Source of the DNA: G965197555 sp965197555
GTDB lineage: Bacteria; Chloroflexota; Dehalococcoidia; Lucifugimonadales; UBA3495
Direction of reading: 5' to 3'
Length of the DNA: 64,000 bases
Assembly: GCA_965197555.1 (NCBI GenBank)
Contig: OZ240213.1
Coordinates: 3,658,001-3,722,000 of the forward strand
Shown here: positions 17,561 to 25,299 of the stretch, in pieces
Layout: each line of letters starts with the position of its first letter
How positions within the stretch are numbered: position 1 is the stretch's first letter
Program-made: the position numbers and the translations under genes
The notes under the pieces: model-generated
The model's database searches: none
Told to the model about the DNA's origin: nothing
Seen by the model: the letters and a program-made list of their open reading frames with translations, nothing else

Positions 17561-18478
17561 TCACGCCATGCCGCCCCGGAGCGCCGTGAAGATATACACC
17601 GTGGCGTAGGTCCGATAGGGAGACCACCTCCACGAGAACCTTTCCAGCTCGTCCTCACTCAGCTCCTCACCCCCGTAATACAAGCGGGATACAGCCCGGC
17701 GCAGCGCCAGGTCCCCCAACGGAAAAGCATCGGATCGGCCAAGGGCCCTAATTAGTATCCACTGGGCAGTCCATTGGCCCACACCCCGCAGTGCCTGGAC
17801 CCGCTGGACTACCTCTTGGTCGTCGAGTTCTGGTAACCGGTCGAACCCACCGGACCCATCCAGGGCCGCCAGCGCTATTCCCTGAACGTATTCCGCTTTT
17901 CGCTGGCTGAGCTTCATGCCCCGGAGCTCTTCCACCGAGGCAGCCCCCAGCGCCTCTGGCCTGGGAAAAGCATAGTAGGTGTTGCCACCAAAGTCAGCAT
18001 GGGGACCGTAGGTCTCGATCAGCAAAGTGCGTATGATTCGCGCGACATTGGTGGCGATCTGTTGGCCCAGGATGGCCAGCACCAAGGCTTCGAACACAGA
18101 GGGCGTGTGAGGTAGGTGCAGGCCGTAGAACTCATCGACGATACGGGACATGGTGGCGTCTTGCTTCGCCAGCCGATAGAATCCCGCCGGGTCCTGGCCG
18201 GTCCCCAACAGCCACTCCATCTGTTGCCTCGCCTTGGTCACCTCCTGGTCCGTGAGCGATTCACCCTCTACCTCTAAGCTAATGCCAGGCTCGTCCACGC
18301 TACCTGTGGAGGTTGCGGACGCCAACACCAACTTATTCCCCAAGTCCAACAACCGCCGGTATACGCCATCGGCTAGGGAGTCGGTTCCGTAGCGACCCTG
18401 GAAATATGTGTGATACCCGGCGGTCAGGTCGAAGTTAAAAGGCGCCACTGGCTTGATGGCAGCAAAGGCTTTGTCCAT
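17561..18478 (-). CDS. DNA-3-methyladenine glycosylase II-like (AlkA/HhH-GPD) protein
   Basis: The 305-residue protein has an AlkA-like N-terminal domain and a helix-hairpin-helix GPD domain. SVFEALVLAILGQQIATNVA near residue 128 is the start of the HhH-GPD domain, VQALRGVGQWTAQWILIRAL near residue 228 is the hairpin plus Gly-Val-Gly, and FPLGDLALRRAVSRLY carries the catalytic aspartate. Such enzymes excise alkylated bases. It is the last gene of a minus-strand run (amidohydrolase, mug, thpR, alkA-like) and follows thpR by 58 bp, making a small base-repair operon. Confidence 0.9.
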   Translation of the reverse strand: MDKAFAAIKPVAPFNFDLTAGYHTYFQGRYGTDSLADGVYRRLLDLGNKLVLASATSTGSVDEPGISLEVEGESLTDQEVTKARQQMEWLLGTGQDPAGFYRLAKQDATMSRIVDEFYGLHLPHTPSVFEALVLAILGQQIATNVARIIRTLLIETYGPHADFGGNTYYAFPRPEALGAASVEELRGMKLSQRKAEYVQGIALAALDGSGGFDRLPELDDQEVVQRVQALRGVGQWTAQWILIRALGRSDAFPLGDLALRRAVSRLYYGGEELSEDELERFSWRWSPYRTYATVYIFTALRGGMA

Positions 18479-18536
18479 TGTGATGCCCCGGCGCTTCCCT
18501 AATCTGACCAGTTTTTTTGCATTTTCGACCCTCCGC

Positions 18537-19139
18537 TCAACCCGAGGCGGGGGTTAGGTCCACTGTGCCTAACTTTGAGTAAATCGGTCCCTCGGGGGTC
18601 AAGGCGCTCCGTATCAGGTGCACCTTATCTACTGGCCAGGGGTCGCAGCGTCCTAAGGATGTGGTTTCCATTGCCGCTCTGATCCGACTGCCAACGGTTG
18701 GCGTAACCCCATTCCGCACGCGGCCTAACGTTAGATGGGGGTTGAAAGGGCGGCGCTCAGCGGCAAATCCCAAACCGCTGGCGGCGTCCTCCACCCGGCT
18801 GTAGAGCGCTGCCAGATCGCCAATACTGCCTTGTATGCCAGCCCAGAGCACCCGAGGCGCCGACCGGCTCGGGAATACCCCAAGACCGGATAATTCAAGA
18901 CGAAATGTGTTGAACGGTACCACTTCCCGTGTAATGGCCTGGACCATGTCATCCACAAGCCGCAACCCCATGTCTCCTAGGAACTTCAGAGTCAGGTGGA
19001 TCTTTTCCGGGTCAACCCACCGGACCCCCACAGGTACCGCGATGGTCAATTGCTTTATCGTTTGCGCCAGCACCTGCTGTGCCTGAGGAGAGACATCGAC
19101 GGCAACAAAAACCCGTATGGTTTCCTGTGAGCCGGTCAC
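18537..19139 (-). CDS. thpR: RNA 2',3'-cyclic phosphodiesterase (2H family)
   Basis: The 200-residue product carries the two H-x-T-x motifs of the 2H phosphoesterases, HLTLKFLG near residue 49 and HLTLGRVR near residue 135, and IRVFVAVDVSPQAQQVLA at the N-terminus as in ThpR/LigT. The family hydrolyses 2',3'-cyclic phosphate RNA ends. GTG 19139 overlaps the stop of the preceding mug gene by 1 bp (TAGTG), indicating translational coupling. Confidence 0.92.
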   Translation of the reverse strand: MTGSQETIRVFVAVDVSPQAQQVLAQTIKQLTIAVPVGVRWVDPEKIHLTLKFLGDMGLRLVDDMVQAITREVVPFNTFRLELSGLGVFPSRSAPRVLWAGIQGSIGDLAALYSRVEDAASGLGFAAERRPFNPHLTLGRVRNGVTPTVGSRIRAAMETTSLGRCDPWPVDKVHLIRSALTPEGPIYSKLGTVDLTPASG

Positions 19140-19711
19140 TAGAGGAGCTCAGTCCTGAGTTGGTCCAGCTTCTGGTACCAAGTGACGAGGTCCGAGAGGG
19201 AAAATTGAGCGTTGGCCGGACTGGGGTTTGGTGTAACGAAAACACGGGTCGGTCCAATACTTCGTGTTTGCAGCCCAAGCTCTGCCTTGTCCCTCACTCC
19301 CTCCACGTACCTCACGTAAGCATTGTAGGCCATGACCCCATGAAAACATGCGATCCTTGGGTGATTCCTGATTAACTTGTCCTTCAGTACTGGAGCCCAT
19401 TGGCGAAAGTCGGCTGCGTTAAGACCTGAACCCTGTCGGGTTGGCCTCTTTACTACATCAGTGAAGCCAATGCCGTGTTCCAGCAGACTAGCATCATCTT
19501 CGGGCGACAACTCTCGAGGTACCAGCCCGGACCGGTTTAATGCTGCCCAGAAACGATTGCGAGGATTGGCGAAATAGTGCCCGACTCTCACCGAGAACTC
19601 GGAAGGATTGAGCCCAACGAAGACTATGTCCAGGCCCTCTCTCAGGTAGTCCGGCAAAGTTTCAAGATCATTCAAACCTGAAGTCCGAACAAGCGGGCTG
19701 CGTTGCGCCAC
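19139..19711 (-). CDS. mug: Mug/UDG-family mismatch-specific uracil-DNA glycosylase
   Basis: The 190-residue protein has the UDG superfamily motif 1 as VFVGLNPSEFSVRVGHYFAN at about residues 30-49 and motif 2 as VFVTPNPSPANAQFS near residue 157, matching Mug/TDG enzymes that remove uracil or thymine from G:U and G:T mismatches. GTG 19711 has an AGGAAG site 7 nt upstream and overlaps the amidohydrolase 3' end by 40 bp; TTG 19675 is a less supported alternative. It overlaps thpR by 1 bp. Confidence 0.9.
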   Translation of the reverse strand: MAQRSPLVRTSGLNDLETLPDYLREGLDIVFVGLNPSEFSVRVGHYFANPRNRFWAALNRSGLVPRELSPEDDASLLEHGIGFTDVVKRPTRQGSGLNAADFRQWAPVLKDKLIRNHPRIACFHGVMAYNAYVRYVEGVRDKAELGLQTRSIGPTRVFVTPNPSPANAQFSLSDLVTWYQKLDQLRTELL

Positions 19712-20517
19712 AAAAGGGCTTCCTGTTGATCGATTTCCAGGGAGCTGTTCCTAACCTGGGCCAGTAACCGACCGGGTTTAAGAAGCGGATAGTCGGATCC
19801 GAACAGAACTTTGTCAGCTCCAACGATGCGGACAACGGACTCGTACACTTCCGGCCTGTACAAGAAGGCCGAGGCCGCAGAGTCAAAATAGACGTTGGCT
19901 AGGGCTTCGGCGACTTCCGGCATCAGCGCATAGAATGGCAGTCCACCGCCCCAGTGGGCGCAAATGATAGTATTGTCAGGAGAATTCAGGATAAACTTGT
20001 ACAACTTGTCCGGAGTGGTGTCTCCTTTTCCCGGATAGAAGTGCCCTACCGGCTCCGAGGAATGGACCAACACCGCCATGCCACGTTCCAGGGCAGCTTC
20101 CATGACCGGGCTCATGGCGCTCTTGTCGCTGATGTCACTACCCTGTGTGTCTGGATGAAGCTCCCCGATTCCAACGATGCCGGCGGCTGCGCAACGCTCC
20201 AACTCCGCGACTGCCGTTTGTCCCCAGGCCGGACTGACCGAGCAAAACCCGGTCAAACGCTTCGGGTACCGCTGCACCGACTCAATGATGTAGTCGTTCG
20301 CCTCAACCGCGACACCCACATCGGTCCAACCGAAACCTGTGACGGTGGCTATTGTTATACCCTCCAAGTCCATGGCTTCGATCAAGTCCTCGGCTGTGGT
20401 CATCGGGGACTCTGCCCGGGTAAATAGCGTGCCGAAAGTGGCGTCACGGGCCAGAAGCTCCGTTCGTCTAGCAGAAAACTCAGGAGGCAATATGTGGCAG
20501 TGGCTGTCTATCACCAT
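19672..20517 (-). CDS. Amidohydrolase family 2 (COG2159-like) protein
   Basis: The protein, about 281 residues, starts MVIDSHCHILPPEFS, with the H-x-H metal site of the amidohydrolase TIM barrel. IIGELHPDTQGSD-like GIGELHPDTQ lies mid-protein, VLVHSSEPVG and IICAHWGGGLPFY supply the later histidines, and VLFGSDYPLL supplies the final aspartate. The family covers decarboxylases and hydrolases of carboxylated or aromatic substrates; the substrate here is unknown. It heads the operon with mug, thpR and the AlkA-like gene, an unusual partner for DNA repair genes. Its promoter is at 20532-20561. Confidence 0.85.
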   Translation of the reverse strand: MVIDSHCHILPPEFSARRTELLARDATFGTLFTRAESPMTTAEDLIEAMDLEGITIATVTGFGWTDVGVAVEANDYIIESVQRYPKRLTGFCSVSPAWGQTAVAELERCAAAGIVGIGELHPDTQGSDISDKSAMSPVMEAALERGMAVLVHSSEPVGHFYPGKGDTTPDKLYKFILNSPDNTIICAHWGGGLPFYALMPEVAEALANVYFDSAASAFLYRPEVYESVVRIVGADKVLFGSDYPLLKPGRLLAQVRNSSLEIDQQEALLWRNAARLFGLQV

Positions 20518-20531
20518 AGCAGGCACTCTCG

Positions 20532-20561
20532 ATTATAGGAGGAATTATTGCCTGATTCCAA
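20532..20561 (-). promoter_or_regulatory. Promoter of the amidohydrolase-mug-thpR-alkA operon
   Basis: On the minus strand TTGGAA (20561-20556) and TATAAT (20537-20532) are 18 bp apart, about 15 bp before the start codon at 20517. The -35 hexamer lies inside the 21-bp direct repeat at 20554-20574. Confidence 0.55.
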
Positions 20562-20574
20562 TCACTGCCTAGAC
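20554..20574. repeat. Left copy of a 21-bp exact direct repeat
   Basis: The sequence beginning GATTCCAATCACTGCC is identical over 21 bp to 22970-22990. The pair bounds a 2.4-kb block of small secreted genes and pseudogenes, as expected for an insertion duplication or recombination junction. Confidence 0.8.
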
Positions 20575-20819
20575 CCCAAATCCACCATCCGAACCAGCGC
20601 CGGGACACCAGGGGGCGAAGTCTGGCTGATGGAAGGCATTGGGGAGTGGTTCCAGCGTTGGCGATGGCGGTGTGGGCGGCACCAACGGTCGGAGCGTCGG
20701 TGGAGCTGTGGGGTAGGAGTCGGGAGCGGCGCGGCGGTTGCGGTCGGCGCTGGGCTGGGTGTGGGAGTCGGTAGTCCGGTGAGCAACAACAGGGTTATGA
20801 AGGGGAAAACCGCTTTCAA
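20569..20819 (-). pseudogene. Frameshifted Pro/Thr-rich secreted protein remnant
   Basis: From TTG 20819 the frame reads a signal-like KAVFPFITLLLLTG, then a Pro/Thr linker (LPTPTPSPAPTATAAPLPTP). Near 20700 this frame loses its composition, while the neighbouring frame continues Pro-rich (PTAPPTLRPLVPPTPPSPTL) to a TAG at 20569. Joining them requires a one-base shift. The lipobox cysteine expected after LLTG is absent. Function unknown; it resembles the linker of the lipoprotein at 21082. Confidence 0.45.
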
Positions 20820-20946
20820 GTGGGCACCCCCTTGCAGGTTGTAGGTTCTTGGGCACTTGCTACAGCAACCTTTAATTCCGGCGTGGTTCCGTTTGGGAAC
20901 TATACACAATGGGGGGCCTGGGCGCAGAGGTAGCCTGGCATCGTGG

Positions 20947-21063
20947 CTACGGGGCAGGCGGCGCCGGTGTTGCACGCTCCGCAGGTATCATCGGCAGCCT
21001 ATTAAAGCGCCCGATTTCGCGAGGCGGCACATCCTTCTTTATCCCCTCGCCAGAAGAGTTGCG
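20947..21063 (-). pseudogene. Remnant copy of the 3' end of the secreted protein at 21734
   Basis: Reading the minus strand from 21063, KKDVPPREIGRFNRLPMIP followed by ATPAPPAP matches the C-terminus of the 205-residue protein at 21734 (KDVPPREVGRFNRPAAIPEP, then ATPAPPAP). An in-frame TGA lies directly upstream at 21066-21064. Nucleotide similarity continues past the stop on the 3' side (GTAGCCACGAT-C-GGCTACCTCT in both), so this is a duplicated and truncated gene end. Confidence 0.7.
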
Positions 21064-21081
21064 TCAATTATAGCCCGCAGG

Positions 21082-21453
21082 TTACGGTCCTCGGGGAGTA
21101 AGCGTGCTTATGTTGGGTGGGAATCCTGGCAGCAAAGAACAGTATCTCGTGACTGCTTTGAAAATCCTCCGGTCGTCCGTGAGGTCCTCAAGGCCGAGGG
21201 CCGGGTTTTCTCCCCTGGCAATCATGCAAATGTGGCCGACCACGCGGTCCGAAATGTCTTCAACCTGACTGATGGCCTCCAGTGCTTCGGCAACGGCCTC
21301 ATTCGAAGGCATCCATCCCGGATACAGCGTCGGCTCGCGAGTCGGGGCAAGGGTGAGAGTCGGGGCAAGGGTGGGAGTCGCCGTCGGAACTGTTGCCGTA
21401 CACGCCACACACAACAACGTGGCTACCGTTATGATTCCGAATATTTTGAGCAT
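21082..21453 (-). CDS. Small lipoprotein with Pro/Thr linker
   Basis: ATG 21453 has TAGGTGAAG just upstream. The 123-residue product has a signal peptide MLKIFGIITVATLLCVAC whose lipobox (LCVAC) ends at Cys18, then a repetitive linker with ATPTLAPTLTLAPTREPT, then a globular part EAVAEALEAISQVEDISDRV and CMIARGENPALG. It is predicted to be lipid-anchored outside the cytoplasmic membrane. No family is recognised. The PT linker recurs in the HtrA-like protein at 56683. Confidence 0.65.
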   Translation of the reverse strand: MLKIFGIITVATLLCVACTATVPTATPTLAPTLTLAPTREPTLYPGWMPSNEAVAEALEAISQVEDISDRVVGHICMIARGENPALGLEDLTDDRRIFKAVTRYCSLLPGFPPNISTLTPRGP

Positions 21454-21511
21454 GCTTCACCTACATACGCGAAGATAATCGTCGTCTCAATTTCCGCAGG
21501 AGGTCTGTGTG

Positions 21512-21550
21512 AAGAGAAGGCCCGTCCATCATCGGGGTGGGCCTTCTCTT
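21512..21550. terminator. Rho-independent terminator-like hairpin
   Basis: AAGAGAAGGCCC (21512-21523) pairs perfectly over 12 bp with GGGCCTTCTCTT (21539-21550) around a 15-nt loop. It lies 5 bp beyond the stop of the small minus-strand lipoprotein gene at 21555. T-richness is modest on both sides, so it may act in either direction. Confidence 0.65.
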
Positions 21551-21554
21551 ATTT

Positions 21555-21695
21555 TCATCTCTCTACTTCCGCCAGCCGTGCCGCCAAGTATTCCATGGGG
21601 TGATTCCCCTTGATGCGATTGCAGCCCGAGCAGAGCAGTAACCCTGTAATCGTCATAGCTAAGGCGACAAGTTGGAATCTTTTTCTGATTACCAT
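21555..21695 (-). CDS. 46-residue lipoprotein, paralogue of the signal peptide of its neighbour
   Basis: ATG 21695 opens a 46-codon frame: basic VIRKRFQLVALAMTITG, then LLLCSGC with a consensus lipobox (Cys25), then NRIKGNHPMEYLAARLAEVE and TGA. The start is nearly identical at DNA and protein level to the signal segment of the adjacent 205-residue protein (MIRKRFQLVAFAVTAVIAITG), so it is a partial duplication that gained or kept a lipobox. No clear ribosome site is visible. A terminator follows. It resembles short entericidin-like lipoproteins in size only. Confidence 0.5.
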   Translation of the reverse strand: MVIRKRFQLVALAMTITGLLLCSGCNRIKGNHPMEYLAARLAEVER

Positions 21696-21733
21696 ATCTA
21701 TCGCTTGGGCGAAGAGGTAGCCCGGTATCGTGG

Positions 21734-22351
21734 CTACTTGGCAGGCGGCGCAGGTGTTGCAGTCGGGGCAGGCGGCGCCGGTGTTGCAGCCGGCTCCGGT
21801 ATCGCCGCTGGCCTATTAAAGCGCCCGACTTCGCGCGGCGGCACATCCTTCTGATCTTCGCGAATGGACAGTGGGAGAAACTCGGACACGTCAATCCTAG
21901 CGGCTGATCTAACCGTACTCTCTTGGAATGAACCGCCAACTTCCTCATCGAGGATAACAATTGTTTGCACCCAGTCGGTTACGTCGCTGGTTCTGGGGTC
22001 TGCATCGTATATCTCCCCTTCGAACACGTAGAGGTGCACTGGCCGGTCTAGCTTCCATGCTTGGCTAGAGCCCATAAACGCCACATTCGACCCGGTAGCT
22101 TCAAGCGCGTCACGGTATGGCATTATCTTGCCGTAGATAGCAGTCGGATCGCCAGCAAGCCATGGCCCCATGCCTGTCTGAGCTTTGCGCAAGGCCAGGT
22201 TGATATTGCCGCCCTTTTCAAGGATGGCTGCATCCCCAGCAGATTCGGCTGAACTACTGAGGGTGCTTACCAGGAAGAACCCTGTAATCGCTATGACTGC
22301 CGTCACAGCGAAGGCGACGAGTTGGAATCTTTTTCTGATCATCATATCCAT
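21734..22351 (-). CDS. Secreted or membrane-anchored protein of unknown function
   Basis: The 205-residue protein has an N-terminal hydrophobic segment (RKRFQLVAFAVTAVIAITGF, residues 6-25) with basic leader, no lipobox, and a C-terminal Pro/Ala/Thr tail (ATPAPPAPTATPAPP). The middle (GPWLAGDPTAIYGKIMPYRD, NVAFMGSSQAWKLDRPVHLY, VFEGEIYDAD, DWVQTIVILDEEVGG) suggests a beta-rich extracytoplasmic domain. ATG 22351 follows AAAAGGGG; ATG 22345 is equally possible. A truncated copy of its 3' end is at 20947 and of its 5' end at 21555. Confidence 0.65.
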   Translation of the reverse strand: MDMMIRKRFQLVAFAVTAVIAITGFFLVSTLSSSAESAGDAAILEKGGNINLALRKAQTGMGPWLAGDPTAIYGKIMPYRDALEATGSNVAFMGSSQAWKLDRPVHLYVFEGEIYDADPRTSDVTDWVQTIVILDEEVGGSFQESTVRSAARIDVSEFLPLSIREDQKDVPPREVGRFNRPAAIPEPAATPAPPAPTATPAPPAK

Positions 22352-22377
22352 CCCCTTTTTGTCACAAATCCACTTGC

Positions 22378-22977
22378 TTAGGGTTGTTCGTCATCGTAGA
22401 ATCGCCAATTACCGCAACCTGGCAAATTCTGGATTGAGAACTGACTCTCTAAATCCTTGGCTTTAGCCATACCACATAGCGTGTAGAAGTTGCCGGTGCT
22501 GGTGCTGCGGAAAGACGTGCCGGTGTCGTCCGAGTCACCGATATCGTCACTGGTGTTCAAAACCTCGCCGCCAACCATTACACTTGCCGTTGATGAGGTT
22601 AAGATGTTGACTGTGTCGGCTGCCACGTTCAACTCGTTGAAGTAGATGTCCCAGCTACCGCCAGTATCGTGCTTCACCTGGTAGTTGTACGAGGTGCCGA
22701 TACCGAGGTTGACGTCAATTCTGTCCGAATCGCTCGCCGACCCATCGAAGGACACCCAATATGCGCTTGGGTCTTCAGAATTGGCCTGGTCCTTGATCCA
22801 GCCGATTTCAACCTATCGGCTACCGGAAGTTGAGGCAATCCGGTTGTAGGCCCAGTTCACCGTGACAGACGGGTCCGATGTTTCTATACTCGCGTACGCT
22901 CCAGCGTTGGTCTGTAGGTCGTGCTCTATCATATTGTAAAGGGCTGACGCCAGGGCTCTGTCCTCCCTGGATTCCAA
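22378..22977 (-). pseudogene. Secreted-type protein gene with in-frame TAG and no 5' end
   Basis: A 200-codon frame runs from the right-hand direct repeat to TAG/TAA at 22378, interrupted by one TAG at 22815-22813. Before the stop: ALASALYNMIEHDLQTNAGA and TVNWAYNRIASTSGSR; after it: VEIGWIKDQANSEDPSAYW, VSFDGSASDSDRIDVNLGIG, then a Ser/Thr/Asp-rich stretch and a C-terminal LCGMAKAKDLES...LPGCGN with two cysteines. The composition suggests a secreted or pilin-like domain. No credible start codon lies after the upstream TGA, so the 5' end looks lost at the repeat junction. A GTG at 22755 could start a shorter product. Confidence 0.6.
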
Positions 22978-22990
22978 TCACTGCCTAGAC
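22970..22990. repeat. Right copy of the 21-bp exact direct repeat
   Basis: Identical over 21 bp to 20554-20574 and in the same orientation. It marks the boundary between the pseudogene block and the transketolase promoter region. Confidence 0.8.
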
Positions 22991-23008
22991 ACCCCAGGAA
23001 TCCGGACT

Positions 23009-23014
23009 TATAAT
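23009..23014 (+). promoter_or_regulatory. -10 box upstream of the split transketolase
   Basis: TATAAT at 23009-23014 lies 55 bp before ATG 23070; no good -35 hexamer is seen 16-18 bp upstream. The box lies just outside the right direct repeat. Confidence 0.4.
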
Positions 23015-23069
23015 TTTTGGGCCGGGTGCCCCTTCGGAATCCATTGTCCCACCTCATCCCTGTGGATTC

Positions 23070-23975
23070 ATGTTTGGGATGGGCGCGCGTAGGTTTGTGA
23101 GGATGCGAGAATTATCTGAAGACATTGGCAGCGCGGCCGGTCGCCGACGGCGGACCGACGCCCCGCATTACACTATTGACGACTTGGTAGCACTTGCCCG
23201 AGAGCTACGTCGGGATATTGTAGATTCCATCTATGCTGCCGGTAGTGGCCATCCGGGCGGCTCTCTGTCCGAACTGGAAATCCTGATTGCTCTGTACTTC
23301 CGCATCATGCGCCACGATCCGGCGGAGCCCGGATGGCCGGACCGAGACCGGTTGGTATTGAGCAAGGGGCACGCCTCTCCCGGCTTGTATTCCGTCCTTG
23401 CCCGGGCGGGTTACATACCCCGCGAGGAACTGTCCACATTCCGAAAGCTGAACAGTCGCTTACAAGGCCACGCCCATCCCATGACCCCCGGAGTGGAGAT
23501 GAACTCCGGCTCCCTTGGCATGGGCTTGTCCTTCGCCCTGGGATGTGCTCTCGCAGCGCGATTAGATGGAAAGGACTACCTGGTCTACGCTTTGCTCGGC
23601 GACGGTGAATGCGACGAAGGAGAGGTCTGGGAGGCCGCTATGGCGGCGTCCCACCATAAGGCCACCAACTTGATTGCTTTTGTGGACCGAAACCGGATTC
23701 AAAACGATCGGTTCACCGACGAAGTGATGACTCTGGAACCATTGGCCCAAAAGTGGCGCTCCTTCGGCTGGAGGGTGTATGAAACCGAAGGCCACGATCT
23801 CCCCGGGTTGCTGAACACCATCGAAAAAGCTCGGCAACGTCGTACTCGGCCGACTGTGATCATCGCCAAAACCATCAAGGGCAAAGGTGTTTCATTCATG
23901 GAAGACAACCCAGCATTTCACGGGCGGGCTCCGAACCAAGAGGAGTACAACCTGGCAATGGAGGAGTTGGCCTGA
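23070..23975 (+). CDS. Transketolase, N-terminal (TPP-binding) subunit
   Basis: The 301-residue protein matches the N-terminal half of transketolase: AGSGHPGGSLSELEILIALY near residue 57, VLSKGHASPGLYSVLARAGY near residue 92, and the TPP motif GDGECDEGEVWEA near residue 175 with NLIAFVDRNRIQND as the diphosphate-metal loop. KTIKGKGVSFMEDNPAFHGR is the C-terminal family signature. It needs the next gene for the Pyr and C domains. Together they transfer two-carbon units in the pentose phosphate pathway; split enzymes of this type can also act on other ketols. Start codon uncertain: ATG 23103 is an alternative. Confidence 0.92.
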   Translation: MFGMGARRFVRMRELSEDIGSAAGRRRRTDAPHYTIDDLVALARELRRDIVDSIYAAGSGHPGGSLSELEILIALYFRIMRHDPAEPGWPDRDRLVLSKGHASPGLYSVLARAGYIPREELSTFRKLNSRLQGHAHPMTPGVEMNSGSLGMGLSFALGCALAARLDGKDYLVYALLGDGECDEGEVWEAAMAASHHKATNLIAFVDRNRIQNDRFTDEVMTLEPLAQKWRSFGWRVYETEGHDLPGLLNTIEKARQRRTRPTVIIAKTIKGKGVSFMEDNPAFHGRAPNQEEYNLAMEELA

Positions 23976-24922
23976 TGGTAGCGCAAAAGACCATGATTTC
24001 GACGCGAGAAGTCTACGGGCGCGCGCTCCTGGAGATGGGGGAGGAATATCCGGACATTGTTGTTCTGGGCGGCGACCTCAACGTGTCCGTGTTTACTCAC
24101 CTGTGGCGCGACAAATACCCAAGCCGATTCTTTGACTTTGGCCCCGCAGAACAGAACATTGTCGGCGTGGGGGCCGGGTTAGCATCCTCTGGCAAGATCC
24201 CTTTCCTAAGCACGTTTGCAGTATTCGGCGTATGCCGACCCTTTGATCAGCTAAGAGTACTGGTAGCCCAACCCCACTTGAACCTGAAACTCGTGTGCAC
24301 CCACGCCGGTATTCTCACCGGGGAAGATGGCATGTCGGCCCACGGCATTGAGGACTTGGCCCTCACTTGCTCATTGCCCGGCTTCCACGTGGTATGCCCC
24401 GCCGACGGTCCAGAGGTGAAGCATGCCGTAAGAGCAGCAGCCGACACCGAGGGCCCTTTTTACATTCGCCTCTCCAGGGCAGCAACTCCGGTTATCCATC
24501 ACGAAGACTACGCTTTCCACTTGGGGCGCAGCGAGGTCATGCGGGAGGGTAAGGACCTGACACTCATAGCCACCGGCATGATGGTGTCGGTTAGCCTTGA
24601 AGCTGCCGACCTGCTGGCCCAATCAGGCATCGAAGCCAGGGTGGTGAACATGCATACCCTGAGGCCGACCGACGAGGCCACGATTCTAGCGGCTGCGGAA
24701 GAAACAGGGGCGATTGTCACCGCTGAGGAGCATTACATCCACGGAGGGCTGGGCAGCATCGTCGCCCAAGTGGTAGGCCAGCATCATCCGGTACCCTTGG
24801 AGATGATCGCGCTGCACGGTTACAGTGAATCCGGGAAGGCCGAAGAGCTACTAGCTAAGAACGGTCTGACTCCTGACGGGGTGTGCGAAGCCGCCCGAAA
24901 GGTGATGCAGCGCAAACGCTGA
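23975..24922 (+). CDS. Transketolase, C-terminal (Pyr plus C domain) subunit
   Basis: The 315-residue protein overlaps the N-terminal subunit gene by 1 bp (TGATG). It contains the catalytic Glu region RFFDFGPAEQNIVGVGAGLA near residue 50, FAVFGVCRPFDQLRV, the THAGILTGEDGMSAHGIEDL histidine loop, and the C domain with LRPTDEATILAAAEETGAIV and EEHYIHGGLGSIVAQVV. This is the usual arrangement of split transketolases related to DXS and pyruvate dehydrogenase beta subunits. Confidence 0.93.
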   Translation: MVAQKTMISTREVYGRALLEMGEEYPDIVVLGGDLNVSVFTHLWRDKYPSRFFDFGPAEQNIVGVGAGLASSGKIPFLSTFAVFGVCRPFDQLRVLVAQPHLNLKLVCTHAGILTGEDGMSAHGIEDLALTCSLPGFHVVCPADGPEVKHAVRAAADTEGPFYIRLSRAATPVIHHEDYAFHLGRSEVMREGKDLTLIATGMMVSVSLEAADLLAQSGIEARVVNMHTLRPTDEATILAAAEETGAIVTAEEHYIHGGLGSIVAQVVGQHHPVPLEMIALHGYSESGKAEELLAKNGLTPDGVCEAARKVMQRKR

Positions 24923-24978
24923 TAAAAGCGCCAATTCAGTAGACGCCCTGGTACTCTGTGGGGAGCTTCAGTTAGCCA

Positions 24979-25284
24979 TTAACGTTCGTTGTCGTTCTGG
25001 TCAAGGTCATCGTCGCTAAAAACGCCGGTCTCTCTGCCCTGGAATACGTGAACAACGAACCCATCCCTGCCGATACCCACGGCATCAACCAAGTCTTCGT
25101 CCACTGTATCAATTATCTCTTGAATTGCATCCTGGGTTAGACTCTCGTCGACCGCCACGGCCACGTGCACCATGCCGTCGGCAAAGTGGATATCGATCCG
25201 GCCAACCTGACGTTCGTCTTCCCGAATGGTGTAAGCCTCGGAATATGGGGTGCGTACCTCGCGTTCGAAGTTAAAATCTGCCAC
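24979..25284 (-). CDS. Small acidic protein of unknown function in the proline operon
   Basis: The 101-residue product is acidic, with regular beta-alpha alternation: FNFEREVRTPYSEAYTIRED, QVGRIDIHFADGMVHVAVAV, SLTQDAIQEIIDTVDEDLVD, DGFVVHVFQGRE, and a very acidic tail DDDLDQNDNER. No signal peptide, metal motif or recognised family. It begins 15 bp after the proA stop on the same strand, so it is probably the last gene of the proB-protease-proA unit. Confidence 0.6.
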   Translation of the reverse strand: MADFNFEREVRTPYSEAYTIREDERQVGRIDIHFADGMVHVAVAVDESLTQDAIQEIIDTVDEDLVDAVGIGRDGFVVHVFQGRETGVFSDDDLDQNDNER

Positions 25285-25299
25285 CTGTGGTCTCCCGGT

